Source: DASWHD01 sp036393335
GTDB taxonomy: Bacteria > CG2-30-53-67 > CG2-30-70-394
Length of the DNA stretch: 14,716 nt
Assembly: GCA_036393335.1 (NCBI GenBank)
Contig: DASWHD010000256.1
Span: 1 to 14,716, forward strand
Direction: 5' to 3'
The notes beneath the pieces were generated by a model. That model did no database searches. It was not told where the DNA came from and worked only from the letters and a program-made list of their open reading frames with translations. A program made the position numbers and the translations under genes. Of this stretch, positions 6,760-13,034 are shown piece by piece; the first letter of the stretch is position 1; the number at the start of each line of letters is the position of its first letter.

Positions 6760-7299
6760 CTAGGGTGAGAGCCAATGTGGCCACGCATCGGCCCACGTCA
6801 GGAGTGCCGTACCCAACACCATGACGACATGCGGGTCACTCCCAGGAACCCGCACCGGGGGACCGGAACGCGATATCCCCCAGCGGTCGCACAACAGGCG
6901 GGCAACGCAATCGAGAGGCGCTCCTCCCGCGGTGAGCGAGTCATGCCAGGCACGCTCGTATCGCTCCACGGTCTGACGGGGAACAACACCGAGGGTTGTG
7001 CATACATCGGTGAGAACAAGGACCCGGATCCGTATTGCCTCACTCGGAACCAATCCGTCTGGCAGTGCCTGTATGTGAATGGCCATCAGCGCGAGCCCAA
7101 ACTCCAGCCATGCATCGGGCTCGTCAAGACAGGCAGCCGCTTCACCAAACAAAGGCCCTAGCAACGTGCGGATCTCCGGCCACGAACGTTCCACACCCTG
7201 CGCAATGCGGTGGACGAATTCGCCAGCCACTGCGACGTCGGCCAGCTCGAACTTCGCGTTCTGGATTGCGTAACCCGTTGGCTTCACAAGTCCGGTCAT
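6760..7299 (-). CDS. hypothetical protein, C-terminus set by the MITE
   Basis: A 179-residue product I do not recognise. It has ordinary protein composition with amphipathic helices, for example around the segment FVHRIAQGVERSW near residues 28-40 and LEFGLALMAIHIQAL near 65-79. There is no signal peptide or clear membrane span. The ATG is the only usable start, because an in-frame stop lies six codons upstream; the ribosome binding site is poor. The TAG stop lies in the CTAG end of the MITE-like element, so the original C-terminus may have been longer or different. Third codon positions are visibly less GC-rich than in lhr or the glr genes, which suggests foreign origin or relaxed selection. 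A hairpin at 7478-7513 and 260 bp of empty DNA separate it from the EF-hand gene. Confidence 0.5.
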   Translation of the reverse strand: MTGLVKPTGYAIQNAKFELADVAVAGEFVHRIAQGVERSWPEIRTLLGPLFGEAAACLDEPDAWLEFGLALMAIHIQALPDGLVPSEAIRIRVLVLTDVCTTLGVVPRQTVERYERAWHDSLTAGGAPLDCVARLLCDRWGISRSGPPVRVPGSDPHVVMVLGTALLTWADAWPHWLSP

Positions 7300-7477
7300 C
7301 CAAGGTGCGAGAGATCACGGCCCAAGTGTCTACCGGCCACACAGAGCTTCTGCCCGCTCCGCCTGGAGGAAAAAAGAACAAAGAACACTGACGGCCGGGC
7401 CTGGGACGCGGGAATGGATCCGGGCCGGCTGCCGAGCGGTGGACGGGATCGGGCGACCCCCCCCCACCCTAGGCATG

Positions 7478-7513
7478 AGAGGCACCCCGCGGTTCACTTC
7501 GCGGGGTGCCTCT
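7478..7513 (-). terminator. strong hairpin after the EF-hand gene
   Basis: A perfect 14 bp stem, AGAGGCACCCCGCG with CGCGGGGTGCCTCT, closes an 8 base loop. It lies 50 bp beyond the stop of the minus-strand EF-hand gene and about 180 bp upstream of the hypothetical gene's start. No T tract follows on either strand; on the plus strand it is preceded by a run of nine Cs at 7457-7465. Probable transcript-end or RNA-stabilising hairpin. Confidence 0.6.
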
Positions 7514-7562
7514 GTCCACTCCTCATCCGACCTCGATGAGGCTGGTGATGCTCTTACAGGTC

Positions 7563-7886
7563 CTACTCCAACTCGGGCACCTCGCTAGGCTGCGGTTGCA
7601 TGGCCTCGAAGGCACTGAACTCGGCCTCGTCGATCGCGCCACTGTCATCCCTGTCGATCTCGGTCCATCTCTGGCTAAGCTCGGGCTCGGTCCTGACTTC
7701 AACGGCGGTCAGCTTGCCGTCCTTGTTCTGGTCGAGGGCCAGGAACGCCGCGCTCGGCTCCGACTGTTGAGCATCATCGGCATAGGATGCCGTGGCCAAT
7801 GGGCTCGCCGTGGCGGCCAGGAGCACCGCACTCAGCCCAAGCATCTTGGTGAGAGATTCCTTCCCATTGTTTCCTCTTACTTTCAT
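7563..7886 (-). CDS. exported EF-hand calcium-binding protein
   Basis: A 107-residue protein with an N-terminal signal peptide: basic start, hydrophobic core about 15-31, likely cleavage after residue 36 before DDAQQ. Two canonical EF-hand loops follow: D52-x-N54-x-D56-G-K58-L-T60-x-x-E63 and D78-x-D80-x-S82-G-A84-I-D86-x-x-E89, with all calcium ligands intact. It should bind Ca2+ in the periplasm or outside the cell. The start at 7886 is preferred because AGGAG lies 8 bases upstream; the in-frame ATG two codons earlier, at 7892, is only one base from that Shine-Dalgarno sequence. A sigma-54 type promoter lies at 7930-7945, and the gene is divergent from the glrK operon. This makes it a candidate target of GlrR. 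The physiological role is not known from sequence. Confidence 0.85.
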   Translation of the reverse strand: MKVRGNNGKESLTKMLGLSAVLLAATASPLATASYADDAQQSEPSAAFLALDQNKDGKLTAVEVRTEPELSQRWTEIDRDDSGAIDEAEFSAFEAMQPQPSEVPELE

Positions 7887-7929
7887 GATCATGCTCCTTT
7901 AAGCATGGGGTTCGACATGCGGGTTACCA

Positions 7930-7945
7930 AGCAATGGCCATGCCA
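7930..7945 (-). promoter_or_regulatory. sigma-54 promoter candidate for the EF-hand gene
   Basis: On the minus strand the sequence TGGCATGGCCATTGCT fits the -24/-12 consensus TGGCACG-N4-TTGCW with a single C-to-T change and the exact GG-N10-GC spacing. Predicted transcription would begin about 12 bases downstream of the GC, near 7918, giving a leader of roughly 30 bases before the ATG at 7886. Confidence 0.72.
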
Positions 7946-7963
7946 TAATTTGCGATCTAGCAA

Positions 7964-7976
7964 AATCAGACAGTTA
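7964..7976. promoter_or_regulatory. IHF-like site between enhancer and sigma-54 promoter
   Basis: AATCAGACAGTTA matches the IHF consensus WATCAANNNNTTR at all but one defined position. It lies between the sigma-54 promoter (7930-7945) and the upstream TGTT-N10-GACA site (8085-8102), the usual place for IHF at sigma-54 promoters. The motif is weakly specific, so placement is the main support. Confidence 0.4.
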
Positions 7977-8016
7977 TGAATCCGTGCACCCCCGCCTTAG
8001 CACCTACCGCGGCGCC

Positions 8017-8040
8017 ACCCGTCGTTTCCCAGCGACGGGT
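8017..8040. other. short hairpin in the divergent intergenic region
   Basis: ACCCGTCG (8017-8024) pairs perfectly with CGACGGGT (8033-8040) around an 8 base loop. It lies in the leader or promoter region of the glrK operon. No T tract follows, and its function is unclear. Confidence 0.35.
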
Positions 8041-8084
8041 TCGTGGACCGATCGAGTAATCGATTGAAGTGCCAAGGGCTGGTG

Positions 8085-8102
8085 TGTTGCCGATGGGCGA
8101 CA
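8085..8102. promoter_or_regulatory. GlrR-type enhancer site, one mismatch
   Basis: TGTTGCCGATGGGCGACA fits the TGTC-N10-GACA dyad known for E. coli GlrR with one mismatch. Reversed, it begins TGTCGCC and matches 14 of 18 positions of the site at 12801-12818. It is 140 bp upstream of the EF-hand sigma-54 promoter and about 85 bp before the glrK start, so it could serve both directions. One-mismatch matches are expected several times by chance in a window this size, so its position is what matters. Confidence 0.4.
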
Positions 8103-8186
8103 CCACCCAACCGCCGGGGCTCGGAAGATTCATAATGGAGTCTGTCAACGATGCCGGGGAGAGCGTCCTGAGCCGTGGTGCCATCG

Positions 8187-9650
8187 ATGAGGCTGAGACT
8201 GCAATATCCCCGTTCCTTCCCGTCCCTGTTGCTGTCCGCCTTTGTCCTGGTCGCCCTGCCACTGTTGGCTGGGATAGCGGCCATGACCTACACCTTGGAC
8301 AGGATGGCCATCGAGGGACGTCAGTCCGTAAACATCACCGCCGGGGTGACGGCCGCGGCCCAACGGCTCGCAGAGGCCAGTGTCGCCCTACAGCGGGCCG
8401 CGGGGCAGTATTTCGTGCTGGAAGACCCGGCGCTGCAGGAGCGGCTCCACCAGGTCCATCAACGTTTTTTGACATCCGTGACGGAGCTCGGGGAGCTGCC
8501 CGTCGGTGCCGAGCAGGAACGGAGGTTGGCCGCCGTGGCGAATCAGGAGGCGGAGTTATTCACCCGTCTGCGCAGGGCGCGGAGCCCCGGCGGAGAGCAG
8601 TTCGAGGCCTTCAAAACGGACTTCGACCGACTGCACGAGGCGGTGGCCGCCGTAGTGGAAGAGGCCAACCACCTGGTTCAGCGGCACGCCGCCGCCATGA
8701 GCGAGGCGACTGCTCGCGTCGAGCGGATCATCATCGGGCAGGCACTCGTGGTGATCCTCTTGTCCATGGTGTTGGCGGCGCTCCTGGCCTGGCTGGTCAG
8801 CCGGCCGGTGCAGCAATTGGCCAAGGCGATTCGGCGGCTGGGCGAGAATGACTTGGTGACGGTCACCGCCATCAAGGGTCCCCGGGACATAGTCTATCTG
8901 GGCGAACAACTCGATTGGCTACGCCGGCGTCTCGTCGAGTTGGAGGAGCAGAAGCAGCGTTTCCTGCGCCATGTCTCCCACGAGCTCAAGACGCCCCTCA
9001 CCTCCTTGTGGGAGGCGGTAGAATTGCTCGCGGACAAGGTGGTGGGAGGACTTACCGTCCAACAAGAGGAGATCGTCAGGATCATGCGCGGCAGCGCGCG
9101 GGAGCTGAAGCGACGCATCGAGGACCTGTTGCGCTACAACGAGGCGGTACGTCAGCCAGAATCGGTGGTGCCGATGACCGTTGCCCTGGAGCCGTTGATG
9201 AACGAGGTGGCCGCACGCTTCTACCTCTCCCTGCGGGCCAAGGGGCTGCGGCTCGCCACCACCATTTCCGAGGTTCGGCTGTGGGCCGATAAAGGCCGGC
9301 TTGAGACGGTGATCGAGAACTTGATAGCGAACGCGATCCGCTTCAGTCCCGAGGGGGGGGTCATCGAGGTGGGCGCGGAGACCGTCGACGGCCAGACGCG
9401 TATTACCATCTGCGACCAGGGACCGGGCGTACCCCTAGAGGACTGCGCATACGTCTTCCAACCTTTCTATCAGGGCACCAACCAGCCACCCGGGGCGCTG
9501 CACGGCAGCGGTCTCGGCCTGGCCATCGCCAGGGCCAATATCGAGGCCCAGGGTGGGAAGCTGGTGCTGTTGCCGCCCCGTGACCAGGGAGGGGCGTGCT
9601 TTCAAATATCCCTGCTGGGTGGGGAGAAGGACGGTACCGATGTGGCATAA
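8187..9650 (+). CDS. glrK: sensor histidine kinase, GlrK/QseE type
   Basis: A 487-residue inner-membrane kinase that would phosphorylate the response regulator encoded two genes downstream. Counting from ATG 8187: transmembrane helix 1 at about 12-33, a periplasmic helical sensor region to about 178, transmembrane helix 2 at about 181-203, HAMP to about 255, then HisKA with phospho-acceptor H265 in the segment RHVSHELKTPLTS. The ATPase domain has the N box with N378 and N382, DQGPG at 410-414 and GSGLGL at 440-445. The N-terminus (YPRSFPSLLLSAFVLVALPL) resembles that of enterobacterial GlrK (PRSL followed by a hydrophobic run), which favours this ATG over the GTG at 8175; neither has a strong ribosome binding site. 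The next gene overlaps its end by 11 bases. Assignment to GlrK rests on domain order and the downstream lipoprotein-regulator pair. Confidence 0.88.
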   Translation: MRLRLQYPRSFPSLLLSAFVLVALPLLAGIAAMTYTLDRMAIEGRQSVNITAGVTAAAQRLAEASVALQRAAGQYFVLEDPALQERLHQVHQRFLTSVTELGELPVGAEQERRLAAVANQEAELFTRLRRARSPGGEQFEAFKTDFDRLHEAVAAVVEEANHLVQRHAAAMSEATARVERIIIGQALVVILLSMVLAALLAWLVSRPVQQLAKAIRRLGENDLVTVTAIKGPRDIVYLGEQLDWLRRRLVELEEQKQRFLRHVSHELKTPLTSLWEAVELLADKVVGGLTVQQEEIVRIMRGSARELKRRIEDLLRYNEAVRQPESVVPMTVALEPLMNEVAARFYLSLRAKGLRLATTISEVRLWADKGRLETVIENLIANAIRFSPEGGVIEVGAETVDGQTRITICDQGPGVPLEDCAYVFQPFYQGTNQPPGALHGSGLGLAIARANIEAQGGKLVLLPPRDQGGACFQISLLGGEKDGTDVA

Positions 9651-10221
9651 CCATGGAGTGTCGCTGGCGATGACGCTGCTCTTGGCGGCTTGCACCGGGT
9701 GCACCACCGGGCCCCACGGGCCGTTCTCGGGCTGGGCGGCGCGCGGCTCATCGCTGAGCGCCGAGCAGACGATCGCCTACCTGGACGAGGTGTCCAGGCT
9801 GGAACATGAGGCGGTGCCGGCCGAGATCCAGCGCCTGGAAGTCGGGGCCGCGGAAGGTAGCGCAGGTGACCAGCTGAAGCTGGCCTACCTCCTCAGCCGC
9901 ACGGACTGTGCTACGGCGGATCCAGATCGGGCCTGGGAGCTACTGAAGGGCCTGGCCCCCGCATTCCAGGACAAGGGGGCACAGGGGATCGCGCGCCTAC
10001 TTGGCCGTACCATTACCCTGGAGCGACAGCTTGGTCTGGCGCGTAGCAAGACGACGGAGCTACAGCAGAAGATCGAGCGGCTGAAGGGCCTGGAACGGCA
10101 GCTCGATGACTCCAACAGCACCATCGAGCGGCTTCCTGCGCCGGCGGACGGATCGCTGTCCGGCAGCCACGAATCCGGTCAGGCGCCGGCCACCGCGACC
10201 CAAGGAGGGTCAAAGTCATGA
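9640..10221 (+). CDS. qseG: QseG-like outer-membrane lipoprotein
   Basis: A 193-residue lipoprotein. The signal sequence ends in the lipobox LLAAC with lipidated Cys18; the residue after it is Thr, not Asp, which predicts outer-membrane sorting. The C-terminal third, about 125-165, is a charged coiled coil (LERQLGLARSK, LQQKIERLKGLERQL). In E. coli the equivalent gene (yfhG/qseG) lies between kinase and regulator, and its product binds and stimulates the kinase across the periplasm; position and architecture match, though overall similarity was not measured. The start ATG at 9640 has GGGGAGAAGGA eight bases before it and overlaps the kinase gene by 11 bases. The stop overlaps the next start as ATGA. 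An earlier in-frame ATG at 9553 lies deep in the kinase gene and would destroy the signal peptide. Confidence 0.82.
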   Translation: MWHNHGVSLAMTLLLAACTGCTTGPHGPFSGWAARGSSLSAEQTIAYLDEVSRLEHEAVPAEIQRLEVGAAEGSAGDQLKLAYLLSRTDCATADPDRAWELLKGLAPAFQDKGAQGIARLLGRTITLERQLGLARSKTTELQQKIERLKGLERQLDDSNSTIERLPAPADGSLSGSHESGQAPATATQGGSKS

Positions 10222-11576
10222 GCCCGGACAACCGAGCAATCCTGTTCGTGGACGACGACCGCGATCTGGTACGGCTGCTGTCCATGCGTCTCCAGTCGGC
10301 CGGCTACTGTGTCGCTGCAGCCCACAGCGGCGAGGAGGCGCTCGCCAAGATCGCGGTGGTGCGTCCGCGCGCCGTGATCACCGATTTGCGTATGGAAGGG
10401 ATGGACGGCATGGCTCTCTTCCAGCAGATCCATGGCCGTGACCCGGCCTTGCCGGTCATCGTGCTCACCGCTCACGGCACGATTCCCGATGCCGTACAGG
10501 CGACCCAGCAGGGGGTGTTCGGCTATCTCACCAAGCCCTTCGAGGACAACGAGCTGCTGGACCTGCTCGAACGTGCTCTTTCCCTGCGCCCTGAGGAAGC
10601 GGCGGCGGAGGCGGCCCATGACGAGGCGTGGCGGGAGGAGATCAACACCGCCAACCCGGCCATGGAGGCGCTCTTGGCGGAGGCCCGATTGGTGGCCGAC
10701 AGCGACGCCAGCGTGCTCATCCAAGGGGACTCCGGTACCGGCAAGGAAGTCCTGGCCCGGGCCATTCATCGCGCGAGCATGCGCCACGACCGGCCGTTCG
10801 TAGCCGTCAACTGCGCCGCCATACCCGAGCAACTCCTGGAGTCGGAGCTATTTGGCCATGCCAAGGGGGCCTTCACCGGGGCCGTGATGGCCCACGAGGG
10901 CCTCTTCCAAACGGCCGCTGGAGGCACGGTGTTTCTCGATGAGGTGGGCGACATGCCGCTCGCGCTCCAGGCCAAGCTCCTGCGGGTACTCCAGGATCGC
11001 GAGATCCGCCCGGTCGGGGCGACCCAGGTCATCCCGGTCGACGTGCGGATCCTTTCCGCGACGCACAATGACCTGGAGCAGTCCGTTGCCGAGGGTGGAT
11101 TCCGCGAGGATCTGTACTATCGGCTCAATGTCGTGACCCTGACCATCCCTCCACTGCGGGAGCGGCGCGAGGACATCCCGCTGCTCGCTCACCACTTCCT
11201 CAAGACCCTGCGCGACAAGCACAAGCACCGGGCAAAGGAGTTCAGCCCCGAGGCAATGGAGATGCTCATCGCCCACGAATGGCCGGGCAACGTGCGGCAC
11301 TTGCTAAACGTGGTGGAGCATTGCTGTGTCCTGGGCACCTCACCGCTGATCCCAGCCACGCTGGTAGCCCGCGCCCTGCGCGAAAAACCCACAGAAATCC
11401 TCTCGTTCGCGGAAGCCAAGAAACGCTTCGAGCGCGATTACCTCATCCAGTTGCTGAAGATCACCAATGGCGGGGTAACGGAGGCGGCACGGCTCGCGGG
11501 GCGCAATCGCAGCGAGTTCTACCGCCTCCTGCAACGCAACCATCTCACCGCGGCCATGTTTAAGCGCAGCGAGTAA
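10218..11576 (+). CDS. glrR: sigma-54-dependent response regulator, GlrR/QseF type
   Basis: A 452-residue NtrC-family activator. Receiver domain 1-125: acidic pocket D12-D14, phospho-acceptor D56 in VITDLRM, then T83 and K105-type conserved positions (LTAHG, LTKPF). AAA+ sigma-54 interaction domain about 145-380: Walker A GDSGTGKE at 170-177, the sigma-54-contacting GAFTGA loop at 217-222, Walker B LDEVGD with D241 and E242, and arginine fingers in REDLYYRLN and PLRERREDIP. A C-terminal helix-turn-helix is in the segment NGGVTEAARLAGRNRSEFYR. It would be phosphorylated by GlrK and activate -24/-12 promoters from distant dyads. Translation is coupled to the lipoprotein gene (ATGA overlap) with GGAGG nine bases upstream. 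In enterobacteria glnB follows; here it is absent and the neighbour is convergent. Confidence 0.92.
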   Translation: MSPDNRAILFVDDDRDLVRLLSMRLQSAGYCVAAAHSGEEALAKIAVVRPRAVITDLRMEGMDGMALFQQIHGRDPALPVIVLTAHGTIPDAVQATQQGVFGYLTKPFEDNELLDLLERALSLRPEEAAAEAAHDEAWREEINTANPAMEALLAEARLVADSDASVLIQGDSGTGKEVLARAIHRASMRHDRPFVAVNCAAIPEQLLESELFGHAKGAFTGAVMAHEGLFQTAAGGTVFLDEVGDMPLALQAKLLRVLQDREIRPVGATQVIPVDVRILSATHNDLEQSVAEGGFREDLYYRLNVVTLTIPPLRERREDIPLLAHHFLKTLRDKHKHRAKEFSPEAMEMLIAHEWPGNVRHLLNVVEHCCVLGTSPLIPATLVARALREKPTEILSFAEAKKRFERDYLIQLLKITNGGVTEAARLAGRNRSEFYRLLQRNHLTAAMFKRSE

Positions 11577-11716
11577 TTCTACGTCTGTCCTACGCGAAGA
11601 CACGCCACAGTCACTCTGCAGATACCCCATTCGCCGCGCTCATGGCGGCCCTTGCGGGTAGACCTGTTAACAGCCGGCCGGTTGGAACGACGTCATCGTC
11701 CGCAGGCCTTGGGTGA

Positions 11717-11920
11717 TTATTTGCGCTCCGTACGGTCCTCGCGGGTGATGGGCGATTGCACCTCGTAGCCGTTGTACGCCAAGCCGTAGCCCACGGCGCC
11801 GCCAGCGGCCCCCCCGGCTGCCGCACCCGCAAGAAAGGCGCAGCCCTGCAGCGGGAGAGCAGTCGCCAACATCATCGGGATCATCACCGTCGTCATCAGA
11901 GAATGGGTTATGAGTCTCAT
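11717..11920 (-). CDS. small glycine-zipper lipoprotein
   Basis: A 67-residue protein with an N-terminal hydrophobic signal (MRLITHSLMTT onward) ending in LQGC, so Cys27 is the probable lipidation site; Gln at -2 is unusual for a lipobox. The mature part opens with a glycine-zipper segment, AGAAAGGAAGGAVGYG, and ends in a polar, charged tail. Such small glycine-zipper lipoproteins insert in or coat the outer membrane. The ATG at 11920 has GAGGAG seven bases upstream, much better than the longer reading from 11974. The gene is downstream of and co-directional with the PRC-barrel gene, with a hairpin (11991-12026) between them, so it may be read from the same sigma-54 promoter or have its own. 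It is convergent with glrR. Confidence 0.78.
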   Translation of the reverse strand: MRLITHSLMTTVMIPMMLATALPLQGCAFLAGAAAGGAAGGAVGYGLAYNGYEVQSPITREDRTERK

Positions 11921-11990
11921 CGCAGGACTCCTCTCTCGCCTCACCTTGGCGCCGCCAAACCGGAAGGCAGCCATGGCCAGGGACAGCCTT

Positions 11991-12026
11991 CGGTGAGCGG
12001 GGGGGCAGAGCCCCCCCCGCTCACCG
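11991..12026 (-). terminator. GC-rich hairpin between PRC-barrel and lipoprotein genes
   Basis: CGGTGAGC plus seven Gs pairs with eight Cs plus GCTCACCG around a small AGA-type loop, a stem of about 15 bp. It lies 23 bp past the PRC-barrel stop. With no T tract it may attenuate rather than end transcription, leaving the downstream lipoprotein gene partly co-transcribed. Confidence 0.6.
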
Positions 12027-12048
12027 TCTCGACCGGGGTCCGTCAGAC

Positions 12049-12567
12049 CTAGTCGGAGGTCCCCCCGGGAATCTCTTCGAATGCCGAGAATTCGCTAATC
12101 GGCCGATCCTCGGGTTGCACCTCGCTATACTGATCCGCCACATAGATCTCGCGGCTCATCAGATCGTCCTTGGTCGCCAGGATGTGGAGGTCGTCGCCCT
12201 CGAGCCGCAACTCGTCCAGCGGGACGGCGATCTCCTTGGCACCGACACCCAGGATTCCACCCACGGAGATCACGGCGCAGATCTCCCCACCTTCGCGTTT
12301 GGCCACGACGTCTTTCAGCGTACCGACCTCGTCGCCTGTCGTGCCAAGAACGTCCATTCTGTGCAACTCCTTCGGCGTCTTGCCGTACACACCTGCCGAC
12401 GGCACGGCCGTACCGGGCTGCGTTTGCTGCTCGTACATCCCCTCCCCGGTCTGGAGCTGGCTTTCCCCTCCTCGCGTGTGCTCCTGGGCTGCGATCGCCC
12501 AGCCCGGTGCGGCGGCCAGGGCCGTGATCATTACTGCAACCAATGACTTGTGATAATCATGGTTCAT
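12049..12567 (-). CDS. exported PRC-barrel domain protein
   Basis: A 172-residue secreted or periplasmic protein. The signal peptide covers about 1-25 (basic start, hydrophobic SLVAVMITALAAAPGWA, cleavage near AIA-AQE). A polar linker rich in Gln, Gly and Thr follows, then a PRC-barrel beta domain at about 65-140 (KELHRMDVLGTTGDEVGTLKD, then strands ending VPLDELRL), and an acidic tail. PRC barrels occur in RimM and photosynthetic reaction-centre H subunits, and in many exported stress-related proteins of unknown partner. The start at 12567 is chosen because GCAGGGGGT lies just upstream and a signal peptide follows directly; a longer reading from 12678 would bury the signal. A sigma-54 promoter candidate (12644-12659) and a perfect GlrR-type dyad (12735-12752) precede it. 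Confidence 0.85.
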   Translation of the reverse strand: MNHDYHKSLVAVMITALAAAPGWAIAAQEHTRGGESQLQTGEGMYEQQTQPGTAVPSAGVYGKTPKELHRMDVLGTTGDEVGTLKDVVAKREGGEICAVISVGGILGVGAKEIAVPLDELRLEGDDLHILATKDDLMSREIYVADQYSEVQPEDRPISEFSAFEEIPGGTSD

Positions 12568-12643
12568 GGTACCCCCTGCCTTGCGGCGTTGGTTGAATGG
12601 CCTCCTCGCTTCAGATGGGGCGCGGAGGTGCTGCCTCGGGGAA

Positions 12644-12659
12644 CGCAAGTCCCATGCCA
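12644..12659 (-). promoter_or_regulatory. sigma-54 promoter candidate for the PRC-barrel gene
   Basis: On the minus strand TGGCATGGGACTTGCG matches TGGCACG-N4-TTGC with one change and exact GG-N10-GC spacing. Transcription would start near 12633, a leader of about 65 bases before the ATG at 12567. The left half is identical to that of the EF-hand promoter (TGGCATGG). Confidence 0.72.
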
Positions 12660-12734
12660 GGTCCGACTGGCATAGCAACGGCGCGGGGTTACGCCGCGGC
12701 GTGGGCTACCGGCGGCAGGAAGTAACGAGCGAAC

Positions 12735-12752
12735 TGTCGTTGCGCTGCGACA
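12735..12752. promoter_or_regulatory. perfect GlrR-type enhancer dyad
   Basis: TGTCGTTGCGCTGCGACA is an exact TGTC-N10-GACA dyad, the operator form described for E. coli GlrR. It lies 76 bp upstream of the -24 end of the PRC-barrel sigma-54 promoter, a usual enhancer distance, in DNA with no gene. Confidence 0.6.
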
Positions 12753-12800
12753 CTCGCGGCACGTCCATCCGCGATTTCATTGAATCGGCGAAAAATCGCC

Positions 12801-12818
12801 TGTCGCCTGCCGGCAACG
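12801..12818. promoter_or_regulatory. second, degenerate GlrR-type site
   Basis: TGTCGCCTGCCGGCAACG keeps the TGTCGC half seen in the other sites and has AACG in place of GACA. It is centred 66 bp from the perfect dyad, about six helical turns, so both sites would face the same side. It matches the reverse of the 8085-8102 site at 14 of 18 positions. Weak alone. Confidence 0.3.
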
Positions 12819-12888
12819 GCTGGTGGGTCTGCCGTCGCGACGATCGTGGCAATGAGGTCGGCTGCATCAAGCTAGCGACCGGTGCGAC

Positions 12889-12911
12889 GACCCGCGGGCG
12901 AGCACTCCTAC
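12889..12911 (-). repeat. solitary degenerate REP-like arm
   Basis: Read on the minus strand, GTAGGAGTGCTCGCCCGCGG resembles the REP arm GTAGGAGYGGGCTTGCCCGC in both halves, with a short deletion between. No partner arm in inverted orientation is nearby. It sits in the gene-free DNA (12568-13033) that otherwise holds the PRC-barrel promoter and enhancer sites. Confidence 0.35.
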
Positions 12912-13003
12912 GTCGTGGCCTCACCCCCTGCCAGCCAACAAATGGCCCGCCAGATCAGCTTTTGCGCCCCCGCCGATACGTGGGAATGTCCCTTCGGGGG
13001 GCA

Positions 13004-13034
13004 GGGACGCGGCCGCGCAGCGGCGGCGCATCCC
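13004..13034 (-). terminator. hairpin at the end of the aspartyl protease gene
   Basis: GGGACGC (13004-13010) pairs with GCATCCC (13028-13034), with further GC-rich inner pairing. It begins at the last base of the protease stop codon on the minus strand. There is no T tract. The stop TAG is part of GTAGGGATG, reminiscent of the GTAGG start of the REP arms. Confidence 0.45.

Larger units (their letters stand above)
6541..6763. mobile_element. MITE-like element with perfect 20 bp terminal inverted repeats
   Basis: The 223 bp segment starts CTAGCCCGCATTTCTCACCA and ends with its exact reverse complement. It contains no transposase gene, so it would be mobilised in trans. Inside are a perfect 16 bp palindrome (6587-6602) and a REPIN-like palindrome (6633-6693). 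CTAG at each end may belong to the terminal repeat or may be a 4 bp target duplication, as made by some IS5-group elements; beyond CTAG the flanks (CTGG and GGTG) show no duplication. The parent insertion sequence is not identified. It sits between the lhr end and an unrecognised minus-strand gene, whose stop codon it provides. Confidence 0.8.

Noticed and set aside
7035..7391. Plus-strand frame ending in a Lys/Asn-rich tail (GGKKNKEH)
   Set aside because: The last 30 codons look somewhat protein-like and could be a fragment of an old gene, but most of the frame is antisense to the hypothetical gene and I could not name a family.
8175..8189. GTG at 8175 as the start of the sensor kinase
   Set aside because: It would add four residues before a region that aligns well with the known GlrK N-terminus from ATG 8187, and it has no better ribosome binding site.
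11660..11690. CCGGCCGG dyad between the convergent glrR and lipoprotein genes as a shared terminator
   Set aside because: The dyad has no loop and no T tract, so it does not look like a terminator hairpin.
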